A stretch of 64,000 nucleotides of DNA. It comes from Aphis gossypii (lineage: Eukaryota > Arthropoda > Insecta > Hemiptera > Aphididae). A program made the position numbers and the translations under genes. How positions within the stretch are numbered: position 1 is the stretch's first letter; each line of letters begins with the position of its first letter. The DNA is taken from positions 12,979,213 to 13,043,212 of the forward strand of contig NC_065531.1 in NCBI RefSeq assembly GCF_020184175.1. Reading direction: 5' to 3'. Below are positions 26,372 to 41,170 of this stretch, piece after piece. The notes beneath the pieces are model-generated. The model ran no database searches, was not told the DNA's origin, and saw nothing but the letters and a program-made list of their open reading frames with translations.

Positions 26372-29300
26372 GACACACCTTAGATATTTTTTAATTAATA
26401 TTTTAAAACATAGCCATTAAGTATATTATTGAAAAACCAAAACTCGAAAAAAATCATTACCAAAGAGAAATGATGTCTCCTGATCACTTTTGACGAATCT
26501 CTACCTGTTAAATAATATGGAACAATGGTATATTTAATCCCGTTCTCTGTAACTTTCAACATCACTGGTAGTGATGGTGGTCGGAAAGCGTTTAAAGTGA
26601 ACGATGACAGCTTCATAATTATTATTAAATACAATATCAGTTTACTGATGTCTACTACACATACTTACCTAAATTGAATAAATTAATAACAACCGAACAC
26701 ACCTAGCTAAAGCTGCAGTGGTATTTCATGGGAGTTAGAGTGTGCACGTACGTATATCATTACGTGTTCCCGCTGAAACTTGTCAACCGTAATAATATAA
26801 GTGCCTACCGCAAAGTTCGCACGCCACCCTGACCCACTTACTACACGACCATCTGCCCGTTAAGCAGATAATCATCAATAGTATTATAAAGCACCCATGT
26901 GATTAAATTTATATATATATATATACGTGTGAAGTAAATTCCGTCGGTGCATCAATTAACGGCATACAATTAATTTAAATTTTTAAACCACGCATCGCTC
27001 CAAATACGGTTGACGTGTTGAGGTGGAGGAAGGAACCTTGTCACAGAACGGATATTGTGTAGAAAATGATAACGCGCCTGAAAAAGGTTCAGACCCGTTT
27101 GTATTCATTACGACGGGTACCTCAGAAGTTGTATTTGTCGTGATCGCGAGTAATAAAAACAAAATAAAAAAAAAAATTTTAAATGACCTACTTACATAGA
27201 TGACGATATTATAATATAATGTATAAATTCTCGTTTATCTATGTTAATTTCACCAACTTGCAAAGCAGAAGCGATAAAATTAATTATACGACATTTTTAC
27301 AATTGTTGATAATTTATAAATTTTTGTTTGTCTACGAGGTTAGACACGTCTTAGACGTATAATTGTCAATGTATATTTTTGGTTAGGAATAGATGCAACT
27401 TATAACTTTACAAACTTTAAAACAAATTAACAAATTTCATAAATTGGAATCAATTATTTAATATGCTTTTGGTATTTAAATGCATATCCCGTCTTAAGTC
27501 AAAACAAACCATAATTAGAAGTCATCGATTTATCAATGCTTCATCGTTGAGAGTTTTGAGAAAAACGTTACACGTAGAAATGAGAGAGACTGAGATTAAG
27601 TTACACAGAGAATCAAAGTGGAATGGAATTAGAACTAGAGATGAAATGAGAGAGAGATACAGTAAAAGAGAAATCCACTCCGTGGCCGGGCGCTGAGTCT
27701 CGTTAAGGTGTGATGGAGTGGTGGTGAAAAATAAATTATTCGCCCAAAAGACAAAGTAAATGTTACATTTTATCCGAAATTTATTATTAAAATTACAAAC
27801 TTCCTTCCCCTATGATTCTTCTGCCACGTCTCATCGTCACGCATCCTAAGGGGTTATTACTTTTTTCTCGTTTTTACTCTGCGTCATTATATTATTTGAG
27901 AAAAAAAATCTTTTTTTTTTTTTCACAAAAGCGCGAAACTTGGACAACCAACCGCCTTTTGAATGCATAAGCAATATTTTCGTCGTCCGGGCGCACACAC
28001 ACAAAAGCTTTTGGTTAATTGAGTTTTTGATTGAGTTTAGTCCGGAATAGTTTTCTGAACTATAAAAGAGTTTTTCACCAGAAACGTGCTACCATCGCTC
28101 CGTTTTTCGCCTGTATAGTTATCACCATAATTATTCACCATAGTGAAAAAAAAGTTATATGCGCGTTGATTTAATAATAATAAAGAAAAAATGTTCAACG
28201 AAGCGTTTGATTCGTCTCAATTTTTTTTTTTTTTTTGAACTATTAACTGCACGGAAGTCTTAAGACTGGCAATAATGTTATACAGACGTGTATTTGACGA
28301 AATTCCGCCTACATAAAACAATTTATCTTTTCAATTTAAAAACAAAAACGTTCCCGTGAACGCGTCGAAACATAAGGCTTTTCCACCGTCCTTTCCCATC
28401 ACACCATTGCATCATTTTATTGTTTTTATCATTCTCCGTTGCGAGCTGTGGTACGAATGCTTTCAGTTACCCAAACGATACATCTCTAGTAGACGTACAT
28501 ACATTTATGTTGTTACAACTTTACAAGAGTACCGAAATTACGTTTGACCGAATAGTTCTCGTCCTATAAGCCTACTGATTACTTTTCAGTGAAACATAAT
28601 ATAACATTGTCCTCGTGTCGACGGTATTTTTCTAGCTTATAAGACATGACCATTTATAATTGAGATTACCACAGAATCACGACCAAAAAAGGGAGGAAAC
28701 GTGAAGTCTCCGTCGTAGTGTCGTTTCGTACCCGACAAAATGTTTATCATTGGAGGAAGTATAACAATAGTCTTAGACGTAGGTATACAATGGTTAATAG
28801 TAAGTGGCACTATATACACGTGTATGCTAAGTTCGCCATCACAATACTCGTGTAAAATACATCGTAGTTTTGTTAATCTAAAATATACAATATAATTTAG
28901 TGATTTATTAATAAAAATATATTAAATAATGTAACAATGCATAGTTTAGTAGTACCTACACTATAAATTATATCTATAGTTTTTTGTCTATAAACAATCA
29001 TACCATTTATAATAGAAAAACATTAATATAGTGATATGAAATAAAAATTGACTCTATTGTTGCAGTTTTTTGCTTCTCTCAAATAATATCGGCTAATTTA
29101 CTTATAAACATTCTTTTTTAGTTGATTTTCACCACATTACAAAATGTAAATTAGTGATATTATTTAGATTTAACTTTAAGAAATAAATACATGATATAAA
29201 GGCGTATGCTGACTTAAAGACAGTTACTTTATTAAATTAAATCAACCACACCCATCAAGGTAGAAGTACAACAAAACAAAGGCATTTTAAATGTTGTCGA

Positions 29301-32300
29301 AAAATCGTAGAACTGTTAAAGTAAACATTTGAACTATAGCCAAAACTCTGTTATAACTAAATCATCCTGATTTAATGTATTTGCCTATTTTCAGAAATGT
29401 TAAGCTACTGTTTAATCTGGTAGAACAACCAAAATATTCAGTGAATGAAAACTAAGTAAAAACTAAGATAAATATAAATTTAGTTCTAAAATTGATACAA
29501 AGTTTGTTTGGATATTTGATTGTATATTATTATAAGTACAACGTCACCATACAGTTGACGAATAAACAAGCTCATTTAAAGCCATGTAAACGACTATGCA
29601 TTTTTATTAGTATATTTTTAGTTCTAACAAATATTTTTAGCTGGTACATTTATTTTATTATATAATATACCTTATAAAATATTAATTGGCTAATTGATAA
29701 TAACAAAAACACTCAGAGGTAATAAAAAAATAGTATAGTATAAATTAATAAAGACTCAATTCTTTCAATTAATTACAACTTTTACGTCTTTGAAAGGAAC
29801 GGTTTATAAAAATAGCTTATAATTGTTAATACTGTAATCACGAATAAAAAGGTAAAATAAATACAAAGAGAAAAATCGCCACTTCTCTAAGAATACACAA
29901 TACTTCATCATAAGTATAAATATAAAAAAAAAAATAAACTAAACAAAATAATTTTAATTCATTTGCAAAATTTTATTTCATTCATGTACAGCACAAAAAT
30001 ATCCCTTTGATATTTTGCATAAATAAAAATATAATGAAAAAAATTTTAAAAAAAAACTATCAATTGCCATAAATTATTTTATCGAGGCGTTTCCCTTCTA
30101 TAAAATGAATTATTTTTACGTCGGTAAAACAACTACTAAAGGTCTCGTTTAATAACAAACATATAATAATTTGGCAAACATGTTTTTTTAACGAAAATGT
30201 TGTATCGAATTGACTAATTCAAATAAAAAAACTACTTCAGGAAAAAACAAAACAAATAATTGTGATAAATTAATAATGATACCAATATTTCTATAACCAA
30301 AAAATCAAATAATTATATACCATTATTACCAACCATTAAATATCACAAAATAAAATCATACAAATATACTGTTACATCATAGTTTTCCAAATAAATCAGA
30401 ATATCATATACCAAGCTTTGACTTAAAATACTTAATTAAAACTAACTTAGAAAGTAAAACCTACAAGTGTTGTATTTAAAATTTAATTTAAACAAGTAGG
30501 TATATTAAGTATTATTAATTTCCAATCATGTACATTAATTTGAAATTTATGAAAATAGAGTAACGCTATATATAATATATTATTCGGAAAAATTTCGAAT
30601 TTGATATAACTGTTAGTTAGTTATTACTGTTAATAGATATTTTAATTTCTTGGTTCTGATTTTCTTTTCATAATAGATTTGACATAGTATCTATTCATGA
30701 TAAACATGACGTTATAAATGTATTACTACAATGTATCTCTGCATTTATATTCTGTCAGTGTTTGATATCAACAAATTATTAGCTTTCATTATTATTTACT
30801 TGAAACAATTGCGATATATCTATTATCAAGCTCTATATATACATTATACATACCACTCAAATTACAATACATTCTTCATACTATAAAATAGTTTCAATAT
30901 TTTTTTTCTTTTATTAATTATTAATATACTAATATAATAATAATTAATTAGTTAGTCACTAACTATTTATTTCAATGTTAAGCATCAGTACATTGTTACT
31001 ATAAACAGAAATAATCAAATAAATAATGATATTTATAATATTTTAATATTTATCAATATTAAATTGAATAATTGATACAAAAATGTATCATTAAAAATAA
31101 AAAAATATATTGTATTATTATAAACGTAAAATCTACTTATGTATGTCTTTAGTCCTCATCCATGTAATGACGCAAGTTCGACCAATCAAAAATCAACGTA
31201 TGATCATTGATTAACGTTAACTAAACGGAATATTCATACGAATTCTATACGTAAACGTTAAGTACCTAACACTTCTTTAACGTAAATGAGTATATTTTAC
31301 AAATTACTATGGTGGTATCATTGCATACATAGTGTACCTACGTGGCTACGTGATATGTTTATCGTTGAAATCGATTGATGTTTGAATTTATGAAATGTAA
31401 TAAAATATATAATTTTTTTATTTAAAATAGACAAAAACCAATTTATTTCTAAATGTACATTCTCATCAAAAACATCGTATAATATTTAAGAGTTTAAAAT
31501 TATTCATGTTTTACACCAGATGCGTCTGAATACTCTGAATTACTATGCAAAGTCATTTTATTACGTACAGTTAGGTACTTTTACTACTATTCGGTACTAT
31601 ACCTTATACGACGGAGAACAGCTGACCCGGGGACATATAGACCTACAGTTAATATTTGGATAGGAACATTCAAAATGTATCGCGATACAATATTATTTAT
31701 TATACTCAAAGCAGTTAGAATATTATGTTTATTGTTGTTTACTCATTCGTGTACCTACGCACGCACATTTTGAACAATTAAATAAGGGCAGCTTGTGGTC
31801 GCGAGATAGGTACGACGAATATAGATATAATATGACCGTGTTACTATAATAATGTGTTATACGTATTGAACAACGCATATATACCGCCGCAAACGGGCAG
31901 CCTTATATATAGACGTTCGGATAGCAACTGCGTGTTCGTAGGCAAACCAGGATATTTGGTTAACCGCGTGGACGTAGGTATACCTATAATAGTATACCGC
32001 AACAGTGGCGCCTGGAGTGTGGTTCAAGAAATAATAAGTAACGGACGGGAGAATTATTAAACGCAGGATACACCACTATTAAGCGGTTGAAATATAACAC
32101 AATAATTACTATTTAACCTCTTGATATTTTGGTGATAAATGGGTCCGGGTTCATTACCAAATACCGCCAATATAACTCATGTAGTAATTGTATCATTAAC
32201 AATGAAGTATTATAGGTAAAAGCAAAGACGCGTGTGGCTTCGCCGCCTGTTGAAAATTATTGCGGCCCAGCAATGTTGGCGGTGAATATAATAATATTAT

Positions 32301-35300
32301 TATACATCAACGATATTAATTTTATTTTCCCTTTTTTATTTATAGGTTTTTCTAAAATATTACGAAATAAATATTATGTCCTACGCCCTATTTTTATGGT
32401 ACACCCGTCAAATAAGTGACGTGTATTATGTACGGCCCGAATGCAAATTTATGAAGTAACCGCTTATTGTATATATGTTGACGGACAAATGATTCAAATG
32501 TCAATTCGAATTCTGTTTGCAAAACCGCTTTAAAATTTAAATATTTTATGGTGAACAGATTATTGTGTTAAAATCAAAATAATTAAATATACCAAAAATT
32601 CACTTACTTTATTTACGGACACTGCGAATTGCACTGACGGAAATAGTGGGCAACTATCCAAAACTCTGCGGTAGTACGGTTCTACAATCCACCCCCGTAA
32701 CCGATACACTTAAAATGTAGTTTTATATAAATTAGTATACACGTTCAACAATGAACTGTTATCACCATAATAATATATCAAATAGTTGGTTAAATAGCGA
32801 CCACAGAGTTATTATAGTTATTATTAGTTATTACTGTGCTATAATAATAATCTAATCACTGCTAATTTATACAATTTCTATAAATTATTTAATATAACAA
32901 CATTTATTTTGATGAAAAAAAAAATTAGCATTTGACTATTGTTTATACAATTTTTCAGTACTCCATTGTGAACTGTTTATAATAGGTACATTTTAGATTC
33001 AAAGCGGACCAATGAATATATTAATTTTTTATTGATTTGTGTCTGTCATCACTTAATTAGACACTAAAAACGTTTTAGTTTTTAACTTAAAGACTAGTGA
33101 CTTTAAATCAATGTTCTTATAGTTTTCAAAATGAAAAGGAAAAAAATTAAAAAATTAAAATTAAGGAAAACTGAAAATGTTTTCACGAAACCTGTGACAT
33201 TTGACAAAATGGATTTTGTTTTATTGGTGTAACTCTAAAAAGAATAACTTACTAAAAATATATTACATTTTTATGTTTAATTTAATTTTAATTTTAATGT
33301 TTAAATATACATGAACAATGTTTCCAAATATTTTGATTTAAAGCTATTTATTGGAATGAGAAATGTTCAAATTTTTAGTTATTTTTCAATTATCAATAAA
33401 ATATTTTTTACTAGGTCAAATAACTTGAAAATGTAATAGAGATTCTTCATTATTTGTTCATTTACCAATAATAAAATATTGAAAATACATATTCATAATA
33501 TTTTTTAGAACTGTTGAAATTTAAACTTTGAAAAAATTCGTAAAATCTTGAAAACTTTATAGATTTTATAACTTATTATTTTGTAGTTAAAATTAAAAAA
33601 GAAAAGAAAAGGTAATAGCCTCTTTAATTTCTCATCATTTATTCTACCTATTTAGAAAAAAATTTAACAAAAGTCGCATTAATTTTTTATATAGTGAAAT
33701 ATACTTAGTGGGTACTTGCTAATGACTATCTCTCCAATCTTTTTTCGTATATAATAATATAATATTAAATATTTTTATTGAATTCAAATTTAACACATCC
33801 ATTAAAGTGACCCATTTGACGCTTACTGTACAGCAGAGCTTTATCCACTTGCTCGTTTTATAAAAATGAGGTGTACTTGTAATGGGTAAAGAGACTATAA
33901 CCTTTTATTGGCTTTATTTTTGTTTATACATTTATAATGATTAATTAATAGTTTACTTTTATTAAATTTAAACATTTTTTACTTATTTGATGGGTTACAA
34001 GGTCTTTTGTAAAATAATTGATTACTGAATATTTACAACCCAATTATACGATGAAAAAAAACATTAAAAATTATCAAATTCTTATTGTTATATACTGATA
34101 AATCACTATGTGTTCAATTTAATAATAGAGAATATAAATTTTAATAAAATATGCTGTTTTGACATTTTTGCGATCCGTAGATAGATGACCTGCACCCTCA
34201 GACCTCAGTATAGTAATGAACCGTGTCGTTTTCACGGTCGAATACGTATGCGAGTGTCCGGTCACACACGTCCGGCAATATAGGCAATAATAATCATAAT
34301 AATTATAAAGACATTATAATACGAGTCTATACGTATACTTTATAGATAAACGCGTTTAATTTATATTGGAGTAGTAAAAAAAAAAAAAAAAATTAAAATA
34401 ATAATAATAATGTTAACCACCAACGTCACATGCAGAAATTTGATGATATATCCCGAAAATCATTAACGTGCTCTGCTTTATAAGTGGCGTAAACAACGCC
34501 TTCCAGCCATAACGAGCGTCACGCTAATCTTATCATCGCGACACACCAGACTGGCGCCTTACAGCCTTTCAGCTATATTATTACATTATTATTATGAAAA
34601 ATGCATTTCATTTCTCGTCTCTTTATTTTTTTTTAACTAATTTTTTTTCCTCGCGCTAATCTTAATAAGTTAGCAGGACCAAGATCTACGAGTAGAGGTT
34701 TTTGCCCATAATTCTCTGTATAAATACATAGCCCCAGGATACTCCTGGTTTAAAAATACTACCTCCTTTCCACCAATTGAAATTCATCCAAACTGTAATG
34801 ATTTTTTTTTCCGTCAAAATTTCGCGTGAAATTAAATTTGACTATACATGAAAAATTGGTCATGACAATGATACTTAAGGATTTTAAAATCCAATTATTG
34901 ATTAAAATGTTAATTTTTTAAGAATTTGAATGGTTTAAAAGTGTACAATTTATTAGAATTTTAATGACAAGTAAATTGTCTTATAATTATTTAATTACTT
35001 TAACCACTTATGTTAAATTATACATCACGTTACTATTTTTATTTTTCAAGACATAAAAATTAGTTTTTTTCATGTAGTATTGATTGATCAGTTTGTGTAT
35101 CTAGTTTTTTACTTTCGCTCACGTTTATTTAAAAAATATATGAACAATAGGGTGCCAACTATATCTATGTTTGATCTTCGGAATTTCATATTTCTTAAAG
35201 TAGGATTTAAATTTTCAGTTATTTATTGATTTGTAGAAAATCATCGATCGATTGATATTATACATAATATGTAAAAATTAAAATATTAGTAAAGCGAAAA

Positions 35301-36221
35301 AAAAACAGATTATTCAAGATCATTAGAAATGAAGAGATGTAATGTAGGTGTAAAAAAGTTTAAAATACTCACGAATAAGTGGAATAACAATTTATTGTAT
35401 TATTCAATACTATATCAAAGTGATCTGAATAGTCTGGTTAGAATTTTTTTGTCCTTTGGTCAGGTCGTTTTGTGATAAATATAGTTTATGATATATATAT
35501 ATACATATGGTCCCAGAGTAATCCAACAATAAGTATATTCGTGCAATGTATCCGTAAACAGTACCATTGAACGAGTTTCAAGACTCGGCCGAGACCGATA
35601 TGTAATCGTTTCTAGTGCGCTTATGCAGAGATATTCTCGAACGTACGAATATAAAAATACGGAAGGCATCTGCTCACAATGTTGACGGAGACAATTTTTT
35701 TTCTCGCAAGCGTTTTTATATATTCTTAACGCACGCCGTACTAGTCATGTACGTAATCGTGCAATACTAGTAAATGACCTTTGCGTGTACAATGTACGCT
35801 GTACAGTGTACATGTTATATGACAAATAAGACGCACTCGTGTCGTCGCAAAGGCTTTGAAATAACATTCTGCAATGCGTGAGAATCGTGGACAAGTAATG
35901 CAATAGGAATAAAACGATAAAAATAATATCATGTATTCACATTGGATTGTAACAATTACTTCGACAGTGAATTATATTATGACATACGCTCAAAACCGAT
36001 ACTGTGTGTAAAATAAAAAATGTATATTTAAATAAGTAAATTATACAATATGCATATGCGTATATCTGTAATAAAGGCACAACGGAAAGGTGTTATTAGT
36101 ACCTATCTACCTGTATCCAACGAGAAGGCCGAGATAAAATCATTTTTATTTCAACAGTGCGGAGTTATTTAAAATTTAATTGAATAATTAACTTTATCCA
36201 CAGATGTATAATAAATTATAA
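26372..36221. other. Noncoding region with scattered GC-richer patches
   Basis: No gene could be supported. A - strand open frame at 26395-26634 looks less random than most (it contains FRPPSLPVMLKVTENG) and may be more of the transposon relic next to it, but no reverse-transcriptase block is visible. GC/CpG-richer patches lie at about 26700-27140, 27540-28560, 31600-32060, 34180-34600 and 35460-35930. Any of them could hold the missing promoter or first exon of the gene downstream, but none shows a convincing start codon with an in-phase donor. Confidence 0.45.
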
Positions 36222-36455
36222 TTTATAATATATTTCTGTAGCCTTCAATGGTCTGAAATAAAACGTTGTGGATTTAGGTATAATTGTACGAATTTCAATA
36301 CTCAAATTGACTTCAGGTCGGGTGAGGACATAAAATCTAAGGTTCCGAATGGCAAAATAAAAGCCATTAATTACGGCAAGAAATACGCCTTAATTTTTCA
36401 TCAGAATCTACAAACGAACAACGAGTACGGCCTGGTGAAAATTGCCCACTACTAA
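36222..36455 (+). other. Open frame without ATG, possible exon
   Basis: A 77-codon open frame with a balanced amino-acid make-up (it includes SGEDIKSKVPNGKIKAINYG and NNEYGLVKIAHY) sits between an acceptor-like tttctgtag ending at 36241 and a TAA at 36453. Third positions are richer in C and G than in neighbouring frames. It could be a terminal exon of an unknown + strand gene. Alternatively, a donor at 36322 (TCGG|gtgagg) would end an exon in phase 1, which is the phase required by the exon at 41093. Both ideas are weak, because open frames of this length arise by chance in the window. Confidence 0.2.
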
Positions 36456-39400
36456 TGAAAACTCGCGGTGTCACGGAGAGTGATTTAACCATTAAATTGT
36501 CGAAAACCGTTTGCAATAATAATTACCCCGTTCGATATATACGTGATATATATATATATATAATAATTTTTAATGGCCGGGCAGGACCGCCGTGTTGGGC
36601 TAATTATAATTTATTCAGTAAAACACTTTCTCGGTAAGAGGTGAAAACTAACAACAGTACGTTTTTACTTAACCCAACAAAAGAACCAAGTAAATCGATA
36701 TCGTGAAAATTAAATGATATTATTATTGCGATTGTACATTATGAAAAATATCGATTAACACAACAAATAACTGCTTTTAATTACTATATAATATGATGAT
36801 AATATATTTTTATACGTTGTACCTCATAAACGTGTTTATTATTGGCTCTATTATTTGGTTGCCATGATTTCACTGATTTTCATTAATCCATAAAATTTAA
36901 ATTATTTACAAATCGCGCATTCGTGCATATTAATATAATTATTGTAGGTATAAATGTGTAATTGATGTTTATATTTCATCATCTACATAATATAATGTGA
37001 AACCGGTAACGCGACTACAAACTTTATCGTGTTTTATAGAAAGTACCTACATCCTTGGCGGTAATTAATGGCTCTTGCATAGTTGTAGAAACCATTTGGC
37101 CATTCGACAACTTACATGTTAGCGTTTAAACCCAAAAGGCTATATGTATACATGTGGCTCGTATTCAGCGTTTTACGTAAATCCGTGAAACGTTTCTTCG
37201 TCGCACGCTCAACACGTGACGGGGTATTAAGCCAACAATGAATCCAGTAATCACGTATAAAGTGTGTAACCCTTCTAAAAACCTCGTGACCATTTTATAC
37301 TATATAGATACGTGTTATACCATAATATACGTATGTGGGCGTTTAACGTTAATCGTTGAACCATTTTTAACCATAAGAATAATAATATTTTTAATTACGT
37401 TTGAATTGAATATTTTTAAAATATAGAAAACGAATTCTAACTTTCATAAACATTTTAAATTTTAATCTATATTATGTGGAAAATTAAAAATTCCATTAAC
37501 TTTTAAATAACTTAATATCTAATTGCATTTTTGCGAGTAACACAAAATAATAATTTGATATGCATATAATAATAATTTCAATTGTCTAACTATATTATAA
37601 TGTTTGAAAGTGTCTAAGTATTATATTTTATAATATATCTTAATGTCAAAGTAATTAGTTAAAAGCAGTTCCTAACGTTCCTTACATTTTACTGAGATGA
37701 AATACATTATTTTATTCACGTTTAAGGTGTTGGATGATTAAAATTTAAATACGTATATACCAGTACTTATCCGATCAATTAAGTAATTAATTAACGTATT
37801 AAAATTTTAAAAACACTTAGATTACATAAATTCTTAACAACAGGATTTTTATAAAAACTGACAGTCTTGAAAAGTTTAACAATTATTAATATTTATACAT
37901 AATTCATTGTATGATTATTCTTCAATTGCATACGTTGATACAATTCTGAAAGTTTTTCTTGATAGAATAAGCATATACATATAAATAATTATCATGATAA
38001 ATTATAATCATTTACAATAAAATATTAAATTTATTTATTTTTATTACAATTAGTTCAATATCTAAATAACGTTTCTAGTAGATATATAAAATATAATATT
38101 AAAGAAAAACTATGGTTATTATAGTTATAATTTGTATATATAAACCTATAAACAAATATTCTTTTGTCTTTTCTAAAAATATACTAAATTTTGCAATTTA
38201 ACGTATAAAACCCACCTATATCTAAAAATATATCACAGTAGCCTATACAAATCGCCTTCAAATGAATGACCATTATAATATGATTATAATAAAATAATAT
38301 GTGTATTTAAAAAAAAAAACAACTATTATCTTCTGAAGTCTAAACGTAAAAGGTAAAACCTTATTCCAAAACGTCTTAATTTCAAAACTATTATAATAAT
38401 AAACTATATTTTCCTATCATTGTATTATATGAAAATTATAAAATTTATATTTGAAATTTTGAGTTGCATAATTTTAACACATTTATTTTAGAAAAACAAA
38501 TTGTTTATCAAAAAAAAAATAAAAATAAAAATAAAAAACACGTTGCAAATTATTTTAAAATAAGAATTTTGCATTATCTACCAATCTTCTATAAGAAAAA
38601 AATAATATATTATTTAAAAATTATTTCTTTCGAACTAAAGATAACCCCTACTCCTATTCCTTACCATAACTGTTTAAGTATAACATATAAATTATATAGA
38701 TGTATAAGTATACTTAAATTCTGTAATGACCAATTTACGCCGTTATTCTTACTATATTGGTCATCATAAAGTACATACATTATTAGGTAATATTAACACA
38801 CTAAAATTAAATTTATATATATGTTATATTTTACTTAACTTTAATAATAAATATACATTAAATGTATTTAGCAATATAATAACAGTAAAAAGAAAAAACA
38901 ACAATAAAAAACCCTTAAGAAAAACAAGAGTATATAATATGGCGATAAAAAGTCACTTCTACATTTTTAAATATTCAACCATATACCATGGTTATACTAA
39001 ACCATCTAAAACTAGGTATAAACTATACATTTAATAAAACACTATAAATATAAATAAATGGTATTTGTAATGATTTTAAAAAACTATTCTATTCAAGAAT
39101 CAAAACCAATAGAATAAGTATAACAAAAACATGGTTAAAATAAATAAAAATGTAAATATTATTCTATTCGAAACGTATATTTAATATTATGTTTATAATT
39201 GATTTTTAAATCAAAACATTTTCTATTGATTACCAACAAAAATATTTAAGCCTAACAGAACTACTTAAAGTACAAAATTTCCTCAGAATCATCTTTTTGC
39301 ATTATGTAATAATAATATAGGTACTTTAGATCAAAGAGACTATTAAATATAAACTCATCGTAAACGTTTTTTAAAATATAACTATTCCTTTCTACTCCTA

Positions 39401-41092
39401 AAGAAGTATTAAACCGAATGCACTCAATATCAATAAATTCTGAGCATAGCGTCTATTATAATACATAAGTAGAAAGTAAATTATAATATAAATTATATAT
39501 TTAAAAGACAACTTAGATAATATAAAATATTGCGTGATTCTTATCGTTATAGTTTTTTAATTTTTAGTTTATTTTAGCACATCTACAAGATAATTCACTA
39601 GACATGTTTTTCTTTGGATGATTCTTATAAAATAGTTTACTTAAAAGCTATATTTTGAAATCTTATTTTTCATATTTTACACATTCAAACATTTTTATAC
39701 TATAAGTACATAAAGGAGTGTTGTGTGGCGATTCAAATTTCAAACCTTTTTCAACTAAAATCCACTTTTTTATTATAAATCGTTAAGCATATGATTTGTT
39801 AAACACTTTTGATATACATAGATCAAAATTCAAACGAATAGTTTAGTAATCTGAGTTATTAAATTATAACTTTTACAATGTTCTAAGTATATCATAATTA
39901 AAACCTACTATGCTAAATAATACATATTATATTATTGTACAGTATACTTGATGTAAAAGTATTAAGGATTATTATCTTTAGTACAAAATTATTTTCTAAA
40001 AATATATCTAGTTAAGAATTCTCAATCAAAATTTATCTATCTAAAATATTTTCTTTCGAATGTAAATTCTAAAGAACATTTCTTATATGGTATAAAAAAA
40101 ACTTGCTATCTGAACATATACAAAAAAAAGAACAAACAATAATTCTTGATGAATTAAACTAAAGAGAAGCGAGCATACTAAGTGAATCACCCTATGTAGA
40201 TCAGCCTAAAGTACAATTATAAATTTAAAAATTAACCATATAAAAGTAGACTTTTAGTTTAACAATTCACAACTACAAAATATAAACTGAAGAACAAAAA
40301 TACTTAAATAATATAAGTACCTAAGTATAGTTTCAACGGAAAAACTAAAAAAAAAAATTTTTTTAATAAATCCAAATTATCTTCTAACACAAATCTTGAT
40401 GTTAATTTATTATATTTTAATATTTTAAAAGACTTATAATTAAACTCCTTAAAATTCGTTTTTTCGTCCTATAATACAAATGTTTATGACAGTTGAACTT
40501 GGATTTCTTTTGAATAAAGTAAATTACATTTTCTGTAAAACAAAAGGTTTATGATTATATAATTTCATGAAATAAGTTAATATTTTATACTTATATAATA
40601 TATTCGTAAATAAAAATACTTGAGTAATTATGTGTATTATACCTAACTATACACAAATTATAGTAATAACGTTTTCGGAAAACCATTTTTCATTAAACCC
40701 TGTTTATAAAAATAAAATATTATTTAACGTTTCTAATAAAAATAAAAAAACAAAGTCATAAACCATTTAGGCATACAGCACATGACTATAACTATTATTA
40801 CTGTAACTTAATACATTTCATTGTAAATTGTTTAAATTGCATAAGTTTGTTTTACGAATATATGTTACAGTCTTTTGCATTTTCGAACGTAAAATAGGTA
40901 GGCATCTCGCATATTATATAGTACAACATTAAAATGTTTAATAACGATGTTTATTAGTTGAACATGCACGAATTCCGAACTAACAACAAAGTGATTTTTA
41001 AATGTAATGTTATATACGTAATATTATGTATCTTATATTATATATTATTACATGATATGTTAATGTTGTACATGGCTTTTATTTTGTTTCAG
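36456..41092. other. AT-rich noncoding region upstream of the first supported exon
   Basis: No exon could be supported. The overlapping open frames at 38464-39034 are Lys/Ile/Tyr/Asn-rich low-complexity frames and look random. A sequence at 40176-40195 (ctaagtgaatcaccctatg) resembles the right end of the inverted-repeat element at 16064-16206. If the downstream gene is transcribed through here, this is its intron. Confidence 0.5.
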
Positions 41093-41170
41093 CTGGTTCG
41101 AACATAGTGGGCAAGTTTACTCAGAGTGTCAGACGAATAGTACAAGACGTCAAGGACGAAGGCACTGCTA
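41093..41170 (+). CDS. Exon A of the unidentified coiled-coil gene
   Basis: The acceptor is ttttgtttcag and the donor A|gtaagt. The other two frames are closed or become closed at the next junction; the frame that stays open reads GSNIVGKFTQSVRRIVQDVK then DEGTA. It starts by completing a codon (xCT) and ends with the first base of a Ser codon completed by exon B, so entry and exit phases match exon B exactly. Compared with flanking DNA it is GC-richer and lacks A/T runs. There is no ATG in frame, so at least one 5' exon lies upstream, possibly more than 10 kb away. Confidence 0.8.

Noticed and set aside
38464..39034. Two overlapping + strand open frames of about 100 codons
   Set aside because: Composition is Lys/Ile/Asn/Tyr-dominated low complexity that mirrors the AT-rich DNA. 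There is no family resemblance and no splice context.
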